Assembly (NCBI GenBank): GCA_009840225.1
Contig: VXOE01000254.1
Location: 1 to 43,964 of the forward strand
Origin: Caldilineaceae bacterium SB0662_bin_25
GTDB taxonomy: Bacteria > Chloroflexota > Anaerolineae > Caldilineales > Caldilineaceae
Reading direction: 5' to 3'
DNA: 43,964 nt
Shown here: piece by piece, positions 8,495 to 16,759 of the stretch
Position numbering within the stretch: the stretch's first letter is position 1
How the letters are laid out: each line of letters opens with the position of its first letter
Position numbers and translations under genes: made by a program
The notes under the pieces: generated by a model
What the model was told of the DNA's origin: nothing
Seen by the model: only the letters and a program-made list of their open reading frames with translations
Databases searched by the model: none

Positions 8495-9334
8495 ATGAAC
8501 ACAGACTTGACCCAGGACCAGATTGATTCATATCAGCAAAACGGGTTCGTAGTCCTGCACGACTTCCTCACCCCGGACGAATTGGAGACTTGGCGGCAGG
8601 CGGTTGATGGAGCCGTGCGCCGGCGTGGAAAGCAAAGGATGTTCAACCAGGAAGTGGACGAAGACCGTGAAGAATCCTACTACGACTATGTCTTCGTCCA
8701 GCGTGTTAACCTGTGGCAGGACAGTCAGGACGTGCGGAGGCTGATTCTGGATCCTCGTCTTGGCAAAATGGCCTCAGACCTGGCCGGGGTCGAAGGCGTT
8801 CGCATCTGGCACGACCAGGCATTGATCAAGCAACCGTGGGCCAACCCCACCGGCTGGCATCTCGACAATCCATACTGGTCCTACTCGTCCCGCGAGACGC
8901 TCAGTCTCTGGGTCGCGCTCGACGACGCCACGTTGCAGAACGGCTGCCTCTACTTCCTGCCCGGCAGCCACAAGACAGCCACTTACGACAACGCCAGCAT
9001 CGGCGAAAACATCGGCGACATCTTTCGCGTCTACCCGCAGTGGAAAGACATCATGGCGGCCCCCGCCGAAATGAAGGCCGGTTCCGCCTCCTTTCACAAC
9101 GGACTCATCGCCCACGGCGCCGGTGCCAACATGACCCCGGGCTGGCGGCGAGCCATGACCTGTGGCTTCATGCCAGACGGCTGCACCTTCAACGGCATAC
9201 AGAACATCCTCAATGATGAACAGTTCGCCAGCTATGAGATTGGCGACCTGCTCGACGACGACCGGCAGAACCCCCTAATCTTCCACCGCTCCAAACCCTA
9301 TGAGGAGAAACTAGCCGAACGATTCGCTCAATAG
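8495..9334 (+). CDS. Phytanoyl-CoA dioxygenase (PhyH) family protein
   Basis: Predicted Fe(II)/2-oxoglutarate-dependent oxygenase of 279 aa, acting in the cytoplasm on an unknown substrate. The double-stranded beta-helix metal site is visible: His and Asp in WHLDNPYW and the distal His in LIAHGAGANM. The Arg of WRRAM probably binds 2-oxoglutarate. The jelly-roll strand LSLWVALDDATLQNGCLYFLPGSH is typical of the family. I took ATG 8495 because GAAAGAGAG precedes it and the family usually starts with 'l...qi..y...Gfvvl'; the longer frame runs through a terminator-like hairpin. It follows the Dpp-type importer, so it may hydroxylate an imported compound (inference). Confidence 0.92.
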   Translation: MNTDLTQDQIDSYQQNGFVVLHDFLTPDELETWRQAVDGAVRRRGKQRMFNQEVDEDREESYYDYVFVQRVNLWQDSQDVRRLILDPRLGKMASDLAGVEGVRIWHDQALIKQPWANPTGWHLDNPYWSYSSRETLSLWVALDDATLQNGCLYFLPGSHKTATYDNASIGENIGDIFRVYPQWKDIMAAPAEMKAGSASFHNGLIAHGAGANMTPGWRRAMTCGFMPDGCTFNGIQNILNDEQFASYEIGDLLDDDRQNPLIFHRSKPYEEKLAERFAQ

Positions 9335-9643
9335 TAGCAGACGCATAACTTCTGGTCGTGACCTCGGCCCAGCGCTGATCATCCAGATTACCGCTCAGTA
9401 CTCACTTGCTAACTTGGTTGAACTGAATAGTATGGGACTGATAGTGTCGGAAATCGTGGAAGCATTGATTTAAGAGCATCATAGTGAAAAAGACGTCTTT
9501 CTCGCCAATTGAAATCTGAAGGCATAGGAGTACCGTTGAAAGTCTGCGATTTGCAAGTATTGCATTTGCCCGTACTCCGGAAGTGTCACTGAGTTAAGGT
9601 TTGCAAATCTGATACGGAAGTCGCGTCACAAAAAAGCCGGTTT

Positions 9644-9692
9644 TGGCGCGACTTCTGTAGACTTTGTGCGACATTTATAGACTTGGCGCGAC
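9644..9692. repeat. Imperfect ~20-bp tandem repeat with GCGAC core
   Basis: Unit 1 (9644-9664) and unit 2 (9665-9684) share the pattern TGnGCGACnTnTnTAGACTT; a third partial unit (GGCGCGACAT) starts at 9685 and another GCGAC occurs at about 9698. An inverted GTCGCG occurs at 9620. No CRISPR-like spacers. Confidence 0.6.
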
Positions 9693-9836
9693 ATAACGCG
9701 ACCTGCACACGGACACAAGCATCGGTTTTGTACAAGACTGCGAAGTGCTGCCTGAGTCCGAGAAGTCTGCCTCTTGTGGGTCCTTTGAGCCCCCGCGCCT
9801 TGAGTACGATTACACTGGAGGCCAGCCCGGTGTCGA

Positions 9837-9865
9837 TTGACAGTTTTTTCCTGCTATGCTAGCAT
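9837..9865 (+). promoter_or_regulatory. Candidate promoter of the sugar operon with overlapping palindrome
   Basis: A perfect TTGACA (9837-9842), a 17-bp spacer and TAGCAT (9860-9865). The -10 box overlaps the perfect 10-bp palindrome ATGCTAGCAT (9856-9865), a plausible repressor operator. It lies about 70 bp upstream of the GTG start of the Gfo/Idh oxidoreductase. Confidence 0.5.
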
Positions 9866-9937
9866 GCCCGTCATTCTTGTTTCCCACCCGTTGTCCGTAG
9901 ACTATACGAATATACTCCACTCTGAGGAGGAGGCTCC

Positions 9938-10936
9938 GTGCTGAACGTAGCAATTATTGGAATGGGGAACATCGGCCGCACGCATGCCGGTGTCTACCAG
10001 GCCAGCGAACGCGCGCAGCTTGTTGCAGTCTGTGATATGGACACAAGCATTGCGGACGCAGCCGCCGAGCGCTTTGGCGTACCAGCCTATTACAGCGTCA
10101 CGGAACTGCTTGACACAGTCGAGTTGGAAGCCGTAAGTGTCGCCACCGCCGGGCCGGAAAATGGCGGTCATCACTACGAGCCGGTTATGCAGTGCTTCGA
10201 TGCAGGGCTGCACGTATTATGCGAAAAACCGATCTCAAACAACATAGAGCATGCCCGCGAAATGGCTGCCAAGGCCGATGAGACCGGCCTTTACTTCGGC
10301 ATCAACCTAAACCATCGTTTCGTGCCGCCGGCGGCCAAGGCCAAACAGTGGGTCGAGGAAGGCAGGTTGGGCGATCTGCTGCTGATGAACATGACGATGT
10401 GGATCGGCAATCCAAATGACACCTCGCCCTGGTTTCACATTCGTGCACTGCACCCCCACAGCCTCGACATCATGCGCTACTTCTGTGGTGACGTGAAGCG
10501 AGTCCACGCCTTCTTCAACCAGGCCCCCGGACGCGTCTGCTACTCGAATGCCCAGGTAAACCTGGAATTCGCGAACGGAGTCGTTGGACACTTGACAGGC
10601 AGTTACGACACCAACCCGCGGCACAATCTGGAACGGTGCGAGGTAATGGGCACCGCCGGCCGATTTGTTCTCGACAATCTCTACCAGGAGTTGACCCTCT
10701 ACCCCCGCCAGAGCGAAGAACTGACCGTCGTCCGCAACAGCATCATGGGCGGCCTCAGCGGATTCGACGCTACATTCACCAACCGCATCAATCGCTGGAT
10801 CGAGCAGGTGGACGACGGCGTACCGAGGGAGGAAATTGAGGCTTCAGGCCGCGAGGGGCTGGCCGTACAGGAAATCATTGAAGCGGCAATCCGTTCTCAC
10901 CATAGTGGAAAAACGGAGGAAGTCCCGGCCGTATGA
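9938..10936 (+). CDS. Gfo/Idh/MocA family oxidoreductase
   Basis: NAD(P)-dependent sugar, inositol or sugar-acid dehydrogenase-like enzyme, 332 aa. The N-terminal Rossmann fold begins NVAIIGMGNIGRTHA (dinucleotide-binding GxGxxG), and the family motif CEKPISNN carries the conserved EKP lysine. The C-terminal alpha/beta domain includes HIRALHPHSLDIMRY, which supplies the catalytic His/Asp-type residues. The start is GTG with a strong GAGGAGGAGG Shine-Dalgarno. It opens an operon with a dioxygenase, a family 1 binding protein and two permeases, and a second Gfo/Idh enzyme closes it. Together they suggest oxidation of an imported polyol or sugar derivative; the exact substrate is unknown. Confidence 0.94.
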   Translation: MLNVAIIGMGNIGRTHAGVYQASERAQLVAVCDMDTSIADAAAERFGVPAYYSVTELLDTVELEAVSVATAGPENGGHHYEPVMQCFDAGLHVLCEKPISNNIEHAREMAAKADETGLYFGINLNHRFVPPAAKAKQWVEEGRLGDLLLMNMTMWIGNPNDTSPWFHIRALHPHSLDIMRYFCGDVKRVHAFFNQAPGRVCYSNAQVNLEFANGVVGHLTGSYDTNPRHNLERCEVMGTAGRFVLDNLYQELTLYPRQSEELTVVRNSIMGGLSGFDATFTNRINRWIEQVDDGVPREEIEASGREGLAVQEIIEAAIRSHHSGKTEEVPAV

Positions 10937-11044
10937 GGACTCTGTGAATTGTTGCAGGTGCGATGAGCCTGAGTGCCTTGTCCTGAAATGCCGCCGGGAT
11001 CAAACTGGCGCCTAAGTAAAACTGGAAGGCGAGCAAGGACTGTA

Positions 11045-11830
11045 GTGAAGAATTCCTCAGATACTCAGGAGTTGCTTGAGCGGCTCAATCGTGATGGCTA
11101 CATTCTCATTCCCAGTGCACTGTCTGCGGAACGAGTAGAACAGTGGAAGACGGTCCTGTACGCACTCTACGACCGCGGCGCCTACGAGATAAGTAACGGC
11201 GTGGGCAACGTTGCCTTCGAGAAGTTGCTTGCCTTGGAGCCGGAATTGGCGGGCGAGCTCGTGGGGCACGAAAGCGTTGCCCCATTCCTGCATGCCGTCA
11301 TGGGTAAGCAATGCCAGTTGCGCAGCCTGCGCGCCCACGTCAACCCTGCCGCCTATTTGCAGGAGTGGCACATGGACTTCTACGACTTCTACTATCAGGA
11401 AGAGAAAGCGGAGGCACAGAATCCCACGCGCGGCCTTTGCGTCAATTCGACCTTCTATCTGACCGACAACACGCCTGAGCGTGCCCGTCTTACTTTCGTC
11501 AAGAACTATCTGGATCGCCCGGTACCGGAAGAGTTGATTCCTTTCCTGCGCTACACAGAAGATCGGAGCGACCCGTTCCAGCGCTGGTGCGACGAGCAGG
11601 AGTTGGAGCATCTGCACCCGATGGCCGGCGATGCAGTCGTCTTCTACAGCCACATCCCCCACCAGGGGGCCAAGATAGGACCGGATCCGGAAGGCGAGAT
11701 CCGCGCCAATATCGTGCTCCACTACCAGCAGAATCCCATGTTCCCCGGCATCAAGTTCGTCAGCAATCCCCAGTTCACTCTTGAAACTCTGGGTTATGCA
11801 GGCACTTTCCCATTTGCCGATCAAGAATGA
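11045..11830 (+). CDS. Phytanoyl-CoA dioxygenase (PhyH) family protein
   Basis: Second predicted Fe(II)/2-oxoglutarate oxygenase, 261 aa. The N-terminal region reads LLERLNRDGYILIPSALSAERVEQW, as in the family. The metal motif is His-x-Asp in EWHMDFYDF, the distal His lies in HIPHQGAK, and the 2-oxoglutarate Arg is probably in EIRANIVLHY. I prefer the GTG at 11045 because GCAAGGA lies about 7 nt before it and the upstream extension of 24 residues is basic and unlike the family. It lies between the oxidoreductase and the binding protein of the sugar importer; its stop is 44 bp before the next start. It probably hydroxylates or oxidatively cleaves the imported compound (inference). Confidence 0.9.
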   Translation: MKNSSDTQELLERLNRDGYILIPSALSAERVEQWKTVLYALYDRGAYEISNGVGNVAFEKLLALEPELAGELVGHESVAPFLHAVMGKQCQLRSLRAHVNPAAYLQEWHMDFYDFYYQEEKAEAQNPTRGLCVNSTFYLTDNTPERARLTFVKNYLDRPVPEELIPFLRYTEDRSDPFQRWCDEQELEHLHPMAGDAVVFYSHIPHQGAKIGPDPEGEIRANIVLHYQQNPMFPGIKFVSNPQFTLETLGYAGTFPFADQE

Positions 11831-11874
11831 CGGCATTAACGACACAGTTCAGTCAGAACGAAAGGAAGGAACTG

Positions 11875-13605
11875 ATGAAACCTTACCGAACTATCCTCGG
11901 CCTGGTTCTTCTGATTTCACTTGTCCTCCTGGCGGCTTGCGGCGCCCCCGCAGAAGGCGGGATGGCGGCTGAAGAAGCTCCAGCGCCCGAAGAGGCCGCG
12001 GCCGACGACGAAGTGGTCGAAATCGAGGAAACCGAGGAAGAGGCGATGGAGATGAGCGGCGAAATTGTCGTTAGCATCGCCTCTAACGACGTCCAGACCT
12101 ATCAGGCGATTGCTGACGCCTACATGGAGTTGCACCCGGACGTGAGCGTCCTGGTTGAGCTCAAGGCGCCCGGCGTCGATGCTTATCTGCAGTGGATTCG
12201 CACGCAGTTCACCTCTGAAGTGCCGCGCGTGTCCATCATCGAGTCGCCCCATCTGCGCGAATTTGCCCAGGAAGGACGGCTGGTAGACTGGGGCCCCTAC
12301 CTCAACAAGGTGAATCCCTACACGGGCGAAAAATGGGAGAACAGCTTTGAAACGTGGGGCCTGAATCTGGTGCGCGACCCCAATACGGGCCAGATGTTCA
12401 CGATGCCTTACATGTCCGTCCAGACTTTCTGGCTCTACAACAAGGCTCTCTTCGAACAGGCCGGGATCACTGATGTACCACCGCAGCCGACTTGGGATCA
12501 GTTTGTCGAGTGGAACGAAAAGCTGCGAGACTCGGGCGTCATTCCGATTGCAATGGAAGGCACCACCGAGCAGATCTGGGGCGGCGGTCGCATGCCTTGG
12601 CTGATGCGTTCAGCGATGGACCAGTACCATCGTGATGAACTGCAGATCATACAATGCCAGGAAGGAGACTGGTGCTTCCGCGAAGGCATTGATGACACAT
12701 GGTCATACGATCCCACCGACGTGCGCAATGACGATCCCGACCGCGTCTCCGTCAATATTGCTCGCCATCTGGCCGCCTTGCGCGACGGCGAAATCAATTT
12801 CAATAACGATTGTACCGTTGAAATGATGACCAACATCGGACGCGTCTTCCAGACGGCAAACGGATTCGTACCCGAAGGTTGGACGGGCATGACCGACGCA
12901 TATCCTCTCTTCCTGACGCAGAAGGCGGCAATGCGTATGGTTCACGGCGGCATCTACACCAGCCTGCCCAAGGACATTCGTGCACTTGCCCAAGGTGAGT
13001 ATGGCGGTCAGGCCGAAGTTACAGAAGAGGACTCAGCCGCTGCAGTCGAGTTTGAGTACGGTCGCTTCGCATTTCCCAACATCGAGGGCCCCTGTGTTCA
13101 GGGAACCGCACGTGCCAACGAATTGACTCAGGGCTACCTGGCTCTGCCCCTGAAGGACCGAGCCCAGAACGACTTGGAAGTTGACTTTGTAATGTTCTGG
13201 ACCAGCCCCCAGGGTATGCAGATCTTCCTGGAAAACAAGCTTGATCCCGAAAACCTGCAGGGTGGTATCGCCGGTCCGCCGTTGATCAGGAACGTGACGC
13301 TTCCCGGCGAATGGGAAGAAGTATTCGCCCAGAGCGTTTTCGTCGGCAACTATGAAAAGCCAGGCGCGCCCGGAGACGCCGTCGCACGCGGCTTCTTCAA
13401 GTACGAAGAGACCAAACGAGAATGGTCGATCATGGTTCAGGAGTTCTTCGAAGGCAAGATTACTGCCGAACAATTCGCGGAAAGCTACCAGGCCCTTCTC
13501 GAAGACAACTTTGACGGCCTGTTGGAGTATCTCAACCTGACACACGAAGACCTCGACAGTCCCGAGAAACGACCCCCCGGTTGGGTCGCGGCCGGACCGT
13601 ACTAA
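11875..13605 (+). CDS. Extracellular solute-binding lipoprotein, family 1 (SBP_bac_1)
   Basis: Sugar-type binding protein of 576 aa. The signal peptide ends in lipobox LLAAC, followed by a long acidic linker (Glu/Ala-rich to about residue 60). The mature fold begins GEIVVSIASNDVQTYQAIADAY, with family 1 elements such as the hinge region MFTMPYMSVQTFWLYNKALFEQAGI and PTWDQFVEWNEKLRDSG. ATG 11875 was chosen over the longer frame because AAGGAAGGAACTG lies immediately upstream and the signal peptide starts there. It is longer than typical maltose-type binding proteins (about 400-450 aa) because of the linker and internal insertions. It pairs with the two downstream permeases; no ATPase is encoded nearby, so a shared MsmX-like ATPase elsewhere is likely. 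Confidence 0.94.
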   Translation: MKPYRTILGLVLLISLVLLAACGAPAEGGMAAEEAPAPEEAAADDEVVEIEETEEEAMEMSGEIVVSIASNDVQTYQAIADAYMELHPDVSVLVELKAPGVDAYLQWIRTQFTSEVPRVSIIESPHLREFAQEGRLVDWGPYLNKVNPYTGEKWENSFETWGLNLVRDPNTGQMFTMPYMSVQTFWLYNKALFEQAGITDVPPQPTWDQFVEWNEKLRDSGVIPIAMEGTTEQIWGGGRMPWLMRSAMDQYHRDELQIIQCQEGDWCFREGIDDTWSYDPTDVRNDDPDRVSVNIARHLAALRDGEINFNNDCTVEMMTNIGRVFQTANGFVPEGWTGMTDAYPLFLTQKAAMRMVHGGIYTSLPKDIRALAQGEYGGQAEVTEEDSAAAVEFEYGRFAFPNIEGPCVQGTARANELTQGYLALPLKDRAQNDLEVDFVMFWTSPQGMQIFLENKLDPENLQGGIAGPPLIRNVTLPGEWEEVFAQSVFVGNYEKPGAPGDAVARGFFKYEETKREWSIMVQEFFEGKITAEQFAESYQALLEDNFDGLLEYLNLTHEDLDSPEKRPPGWVAAGPY

Positions 13606-13761
13606 ATTTGAAGTGTTGGACTGGGTCTCCGCCCAGTGAGACGGAGGCGATGTACAAGCCTTCAAGTACCAACGTATATGGGTTTGTCAAGACACCGGAC
13701 GTCCAGAAAGAGACGAACATTTCATACTAGATCAGGCACGCCGCTCTCGAAAGGGAGCGGC
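13606..13761 (+). promoter_or_regulatory. Structured leader between binding-protein and permease genes
   Basis: The gap holds two hairpins: ACTGGG/CCCAGT (about 13619-13636, 6-nt loop) and a strong 9-bp stem GCCGCTCTC/GGGAGCGGC (13740-13761) with a GAAA tetraloop of the GNRA type. The second lies directly before the likely start of the permease and could contain its ribosome binding site (GGGAG). Such structures commonly let a binding protein be made in excess over its permeases; here that is inference. Confidence 0.5.
13650..13730 (+). CDS. Possible 26-aa leader peptide
   Basis: ATG 13650 is preceded by ACGGAGG at good spacing (the SD is better than any for the larger overlapping frame) and runs 26 codons to TAG 13728-13730. 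It begins MYKPSSTNVYGF. It ends ten bases before the GNRA hairpin at 13740. It could be a translated leader coupling or controlling the propeller-permease gene, or a chance frame. I recognise no family. Confidence 0.3.
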   Translation: MYKPSSTNVYGFVKTPDVQKETNISY

Positions 13762-15780
13762 TTGTCTGGTTTGCGGTTCAGAAGGTCCGCAGCGCCGCTG
13801 TGGCGGGCTGGCGGCGCGATCGCGATCGCCGCCGCAATTTTGCTGGCCATCACTTTGCCCCTTTCGGCACAGTCTCCTGAAGGGTTGCTGTGGGAGCATG
13901 TTGCAGACAGTCGCGTTCAGGCCGTCGCCGTTTCGGAAGACGGGTCGCTCGTTGCCGTTGGCAGCCGTGACAACTCTCTGCGACTGTTTGACGCACGCGG
14001 CCAGTTGCTCTGGTCGTTCGAGGCCGAAAACAGCATTCTCGGCTTGGACATGTCGCCGGATGGGCGGTGGATCGCGGTTGCCTCAGAAGATCGCCATATC
14101 TTTCTTCTGGACGGTGACGGCTCCGAACTGTGGAAGTTCAAAGCAGCCCGCCCAATGAACAATGCTGCAGTAGCCAGAGACGGGTCACTGGTCACAGCCA
14201 CTTCCGATGACCGGACGGTCTACGTTTTCGACAACAACGGCAACCTGCTTTGGCAGGAGGAACTAGGCATCGGAGTTCGGGCTGTCGACATCTACGGGAG
14301 CGCCGAAAAAGCCCGTCTTGTATTGGGCTCCGACGACGGGCTCATCACGATTTACAGCCGCGAAGGCAGAAACCTGCTCCAAATACGGCTTGACTACAAC
14401 GTGATTTCCGTTTCCGTGACCCCAAACGGCGCCCGCGTCTTGGCTGGCACAGGTGATGGCTCGGCCATTCTACTTAATGGAGCAAATGGAAGGGAGATTT
14501 GGCGATTCAGGGCCGAAGACTCTGTTAGCAGCGTCTCGCTGGCCGGTGACGGGTCCAGCGCCCTGATCGGCTCAGAGGACGGGAGCGCATATCTGCTGGA
14601 CGGCGACGGCAACCTGACTCACCAGTTCAGGCAAGAATCCGAGGTTCTGAGCGTTAGCTTGGCTGGCGACGGCAACAGCCTTTCCGTTGGGGCAGTCTCC
14701 GGTTCGGCGAGAGTCTACGATCGAGCCGCGGCGTTGAGTGGGGCCGCCCGTTCATCAGCCCAGCGCCAGCGAACGCTGCTGGCGGTTATCAGCGCGATCG
14801 TGTTGCTCATCCTTGCAGCGGTCTGGGCCGCTCGCAACACCGCGGCTGGGCAGCAGGCCTGGCAGCGCAGTGCAGCCGGGCCTGTCGGCGTGCTGCAGAC
14901 AATGTGGAGCGCCCGTCTCTCCTATCTGCTCATCCTGCCAACTCTGGCCCTCCTTCTTACCTTCAACTACTACCCCGCCTTCTCCGGCCTCTATCACGCC
15001 TTCACCGACTGGAGCCCAGGCGTACGCACCGAATGGGTGGGCTTGGCAAACTTCCAGTCACTGATGGATAATCGCTTCTTCCTTTCAGGCTTCCGCAATG
15101 CCGCTATCCTGGTCGTCGTATCCATTGCAAAAACGATGACCATGCCGCTTCTTGTGGCGGAATTCATCTTTAACCTGCGCAACAGATTCTCCCAGTATTG
15201 GTTTCGCACACTGTTTGTCGTGCCAATCGTGCTGCCCGCAGTAGTAGAGATCCTCGTCTGGAATAACATCTACGATCCCGCCATCGGCCTCCTTAACGAG
15301 AGCCTCAAGCTGGTGGGTCTGGAAGAGTTCACACGCGTCTGGTACGGTGACGCCAGCGTCGCCCTTGGCTCCATTATCTTTATCGGCGTGCCCTGGGTGA
15401 ACGCCTTCGCACTGCTCATCTTCTACGGCGGCCTCATCTCCATCTCCAACGAAATCATCGACGCAAGTCTCGTCGACGGGGCCAGCACATGGAGGCGCTT
15501 CTGGAGTATCGATCTGCCCCTGCTCATGGGCCAGGTCAAGCTGCTCCTCATCCTCAACTTCATCAACGCTGTCCAGACCTTTGAGCTTGTATTCCTGACG
15601 ACCGGCGGCGGTCCCGGAGCGGCCACCTACACGCCCGCTCTTGAACTCTACTACAAGGCGATGCGAATGGATCGCATGGGAATCGCATCAGCGATTGGAA
15701 TGATTCTATTTATCATAATCCTTGCAGGCACAGTGATTAATATGCGTTTTGTCAGCTCCGCGACCGAGTATGAGGCCTGA
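13762..15780 (+). CDS. Seven-bladed beta-propeller fused to MalF-type ABC sugar permease
   Basis: Two-part protein of about 672 aa. A signal sequence or anchor (residues 1-38, hydrophobic 19-34, then LPLSAQS) leads to seven tandem repeats of about 40 residues (about 41-327). Each has the pattern 'LLW.f.....v..v.vs.DG..v..GS.D....lfd..G', typical of WD40/PQQ-like propeller blades. A membrane segment follows (about 342-360, VISAIVLLILAAVWAA), then a complete six-TM permease (about 380-672) with EAA loop NEIIDASLVDGASTWRRFWSIDLPLL. Topology places the propeller outside the cell, beside the binding lipoprotein. TTG 13762 is my choice because GGGAG precedes it and residues upstream are not protein-like; GTG 13636 or ATG 13678 are possible. 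The permease part is standard; the fusion is unusual. It should pair with the MalG-type permease that starts at 15782. Confidence 0.85.
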   Translation: MSGLRFRRSAAPLWRAGGAIAIAAAILLAITLPLSAQSPEGLLWEHVADSRVQAVAVSEDGSLVAVGSRDNSLRLFDARGQLLWSFEAENSILGLDMSPDGRWIAVASEDRHIFLLDGDGSELWKFKAARPMNNAAVARDGSLVTATSDDRTVYVFDNNGNLLWQEELGIGVRAVDIYGSAEKARLVLGSDDGLITIYSREGRNLLQIRLDYNVISVSVTPNGARVLAGTGDGSAILLNGANGREIWRFRAEDSVSSVSLAGDGSSALIGSEDGSAYLLDGDGNLTHQFRQESEVLSVSLAGDGNSLSVGAVSGSARVYDRAAALSGAARSSAQRQRTLLAVISAIVLLILAAVWAARNTAAGQQAWQRSAAGPVGVLQTMWSARLSYLLILPTLALLLTFNYYPAFSGLYHAFTDWSPGVRTEWVGLANFQSLMDNRFFLSGFRNAAILVVVSIAKTMTMPLLVAEFIFNLRNRFSQYWFRTLFVVPIVLPAVVEILVWNNIYDPAIGLLNESLKLVGLEEFTRVWYGDASVALGSIIFIGVPWVNAFALLIFYGGLISISNEIIDASLVDGASTWRRFWSIDLPLLMGQVKLLLILNFINAVQTFELVFLTTGGGPGAATYTPALELYYKAMRMDRMGIASAIGMILFIIILAGTVINMRFVSSATEYEA

Positions 15781-15781
15781 C

Positions 15782-16720
15782 ATGGTGACGATGCGAGAAG
15801 GTCAGGGGACAGAGAGAAACGCGTCAGTCGCAACCCGCGCCGAAAGCGGCGAAGGGACCGGCCAGCCAATTCTCTCCTCGGGCTCTGCCTTTGCAATTCT
15901 CCGCTTGAGCGGCACCCAGTTCTTGCTCTATACCGTCTTGCTCGTTCTACTGATCGTTACCTTCATCCCTATCGTATATCTGGTGGCTCTCTCACTTAAG
16001 GACAACGGTCAGATCTACGGGCGTTTCTGGTCTATGCCCGATCCCTACCGCTGGGAAAACTTCGCGCTGGGCTCGCTGGCCATCTGGCGGGCGGTTCTGA
16101 ACTCGATTCTGACGTCCGGAAGTTCGACGGCTGCGACCGTCGTGCTCGCCAGCCTCAGCGGTTATGTTTTTGCACGGCACCGGTTTCCCGGCAAGGAGAT
16201 GATCTATACGGGAATCCTCGCCCTGCTGATGATCCCGCCGATTCTGACACTAATCCCCGCCTACGTTCTCATCCTCAATATGGGCTTGGAAAACACCTAC
16301 TGGGCGCTCATTTTGCCGTGGACATCGGGCGGCCAGGTCTTTGCACTGCTGCTATGCCGCAGCTTTTTCGCCACCTTGCCGGAGGAGTTTTTCGATGCCG
16401 CGCGCATCGACGGCGCCAGTGAGCTTCAGAGCTTCGCCAGAATCGCGGTACCGCTTTCCGCGCCGATCCTGGTGACGGTGGCAGTAGTTAGACTCGTCAC
16501 TACCTACAATCAGTTCATGTGGCCCCTGGTCGTTATCTCCAGCCCGAAACGCCAGGTCGTTGCCGTGGCCCTGACCCAGTTCACCTCCGAGATCGGCGTC
16601 ACCGATCTCGGCCCGCAGATGGCCGGTTACATCCTGGCGTCGGTTCCCCTGATCGTCCTGTTTTCCTTCGGCATGAGACACTATGTGCGGGGTCTGACCG
16701 CCGGTGGTCTGAAAGCCTAG
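15782..16720 (+). CDS. ABC sugar transporter permease, MalG family
   Basis: Second membrane subunit of the family 1 importer, 312 aa. A cytoplasmic N-terminus of about 45 residues leads to the first membrane segment (FLLYTVLLVLLIVTFIPIVYLVALSL). The typical MalG loop about the size of a small periplasmic domain and four to five further segments follow. The EAA motif is EEFFDAARIDGASELQSFARIAVPL. The ATG at 15782 begins just after the upstream stop (15778-15780), with TGAGG 6-7 nt before it, giving tight coupling to the propeller-permease gene. Together the two permeases should form the channel; the ATPase is not encoded here. Confidence 0.94.
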   Translation: MVTMREGQGTERNASVATRAESGEGTGQPILSSGSAFAILRLSGTQFLLYTVLLVLLIVTFIPIVYLVALSLKDNGQIYGRFWSMPDPYRWENFALGSLAIWRAVLNSILTSGSSTAATVVLASLSGYVFARHRFPGKEMIYTGILALLMIPPILTLIPAYVLILNMGLENTYWALILPWTSGGQVFALLLCRSFFATLPEEFFDAARIDGASELQSFARIAVPLSAPILVTVAVVRLVTTYNQFMWPLVVISSPKRQVVAVALTQFTSEIGVTDLGPQMAGYILASVPLIVLFSFGMRHYVRGLTAGGLKA

Positions 16721-16759
16721 CCCCAACAGCCTCCCGCATTCCAATCTTGAGGTCTTAGC

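Larger units (their letters stand above)
9335..9937. other. Non-coding 600-bp region between the two transporter regions
   Basis: There is no credible gene. It contains short imperfect repeats around 9619-9700 built on CGCGAC, recurring TTGCAA/ATTTGC words between 9550 and 9610, and a promoter near its right end. The composition is distinctly more AT-rich than the flanking genes in 9420-9680. This could be a regulatory region or a remnant of lost sequence. Confidence 0.5.
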
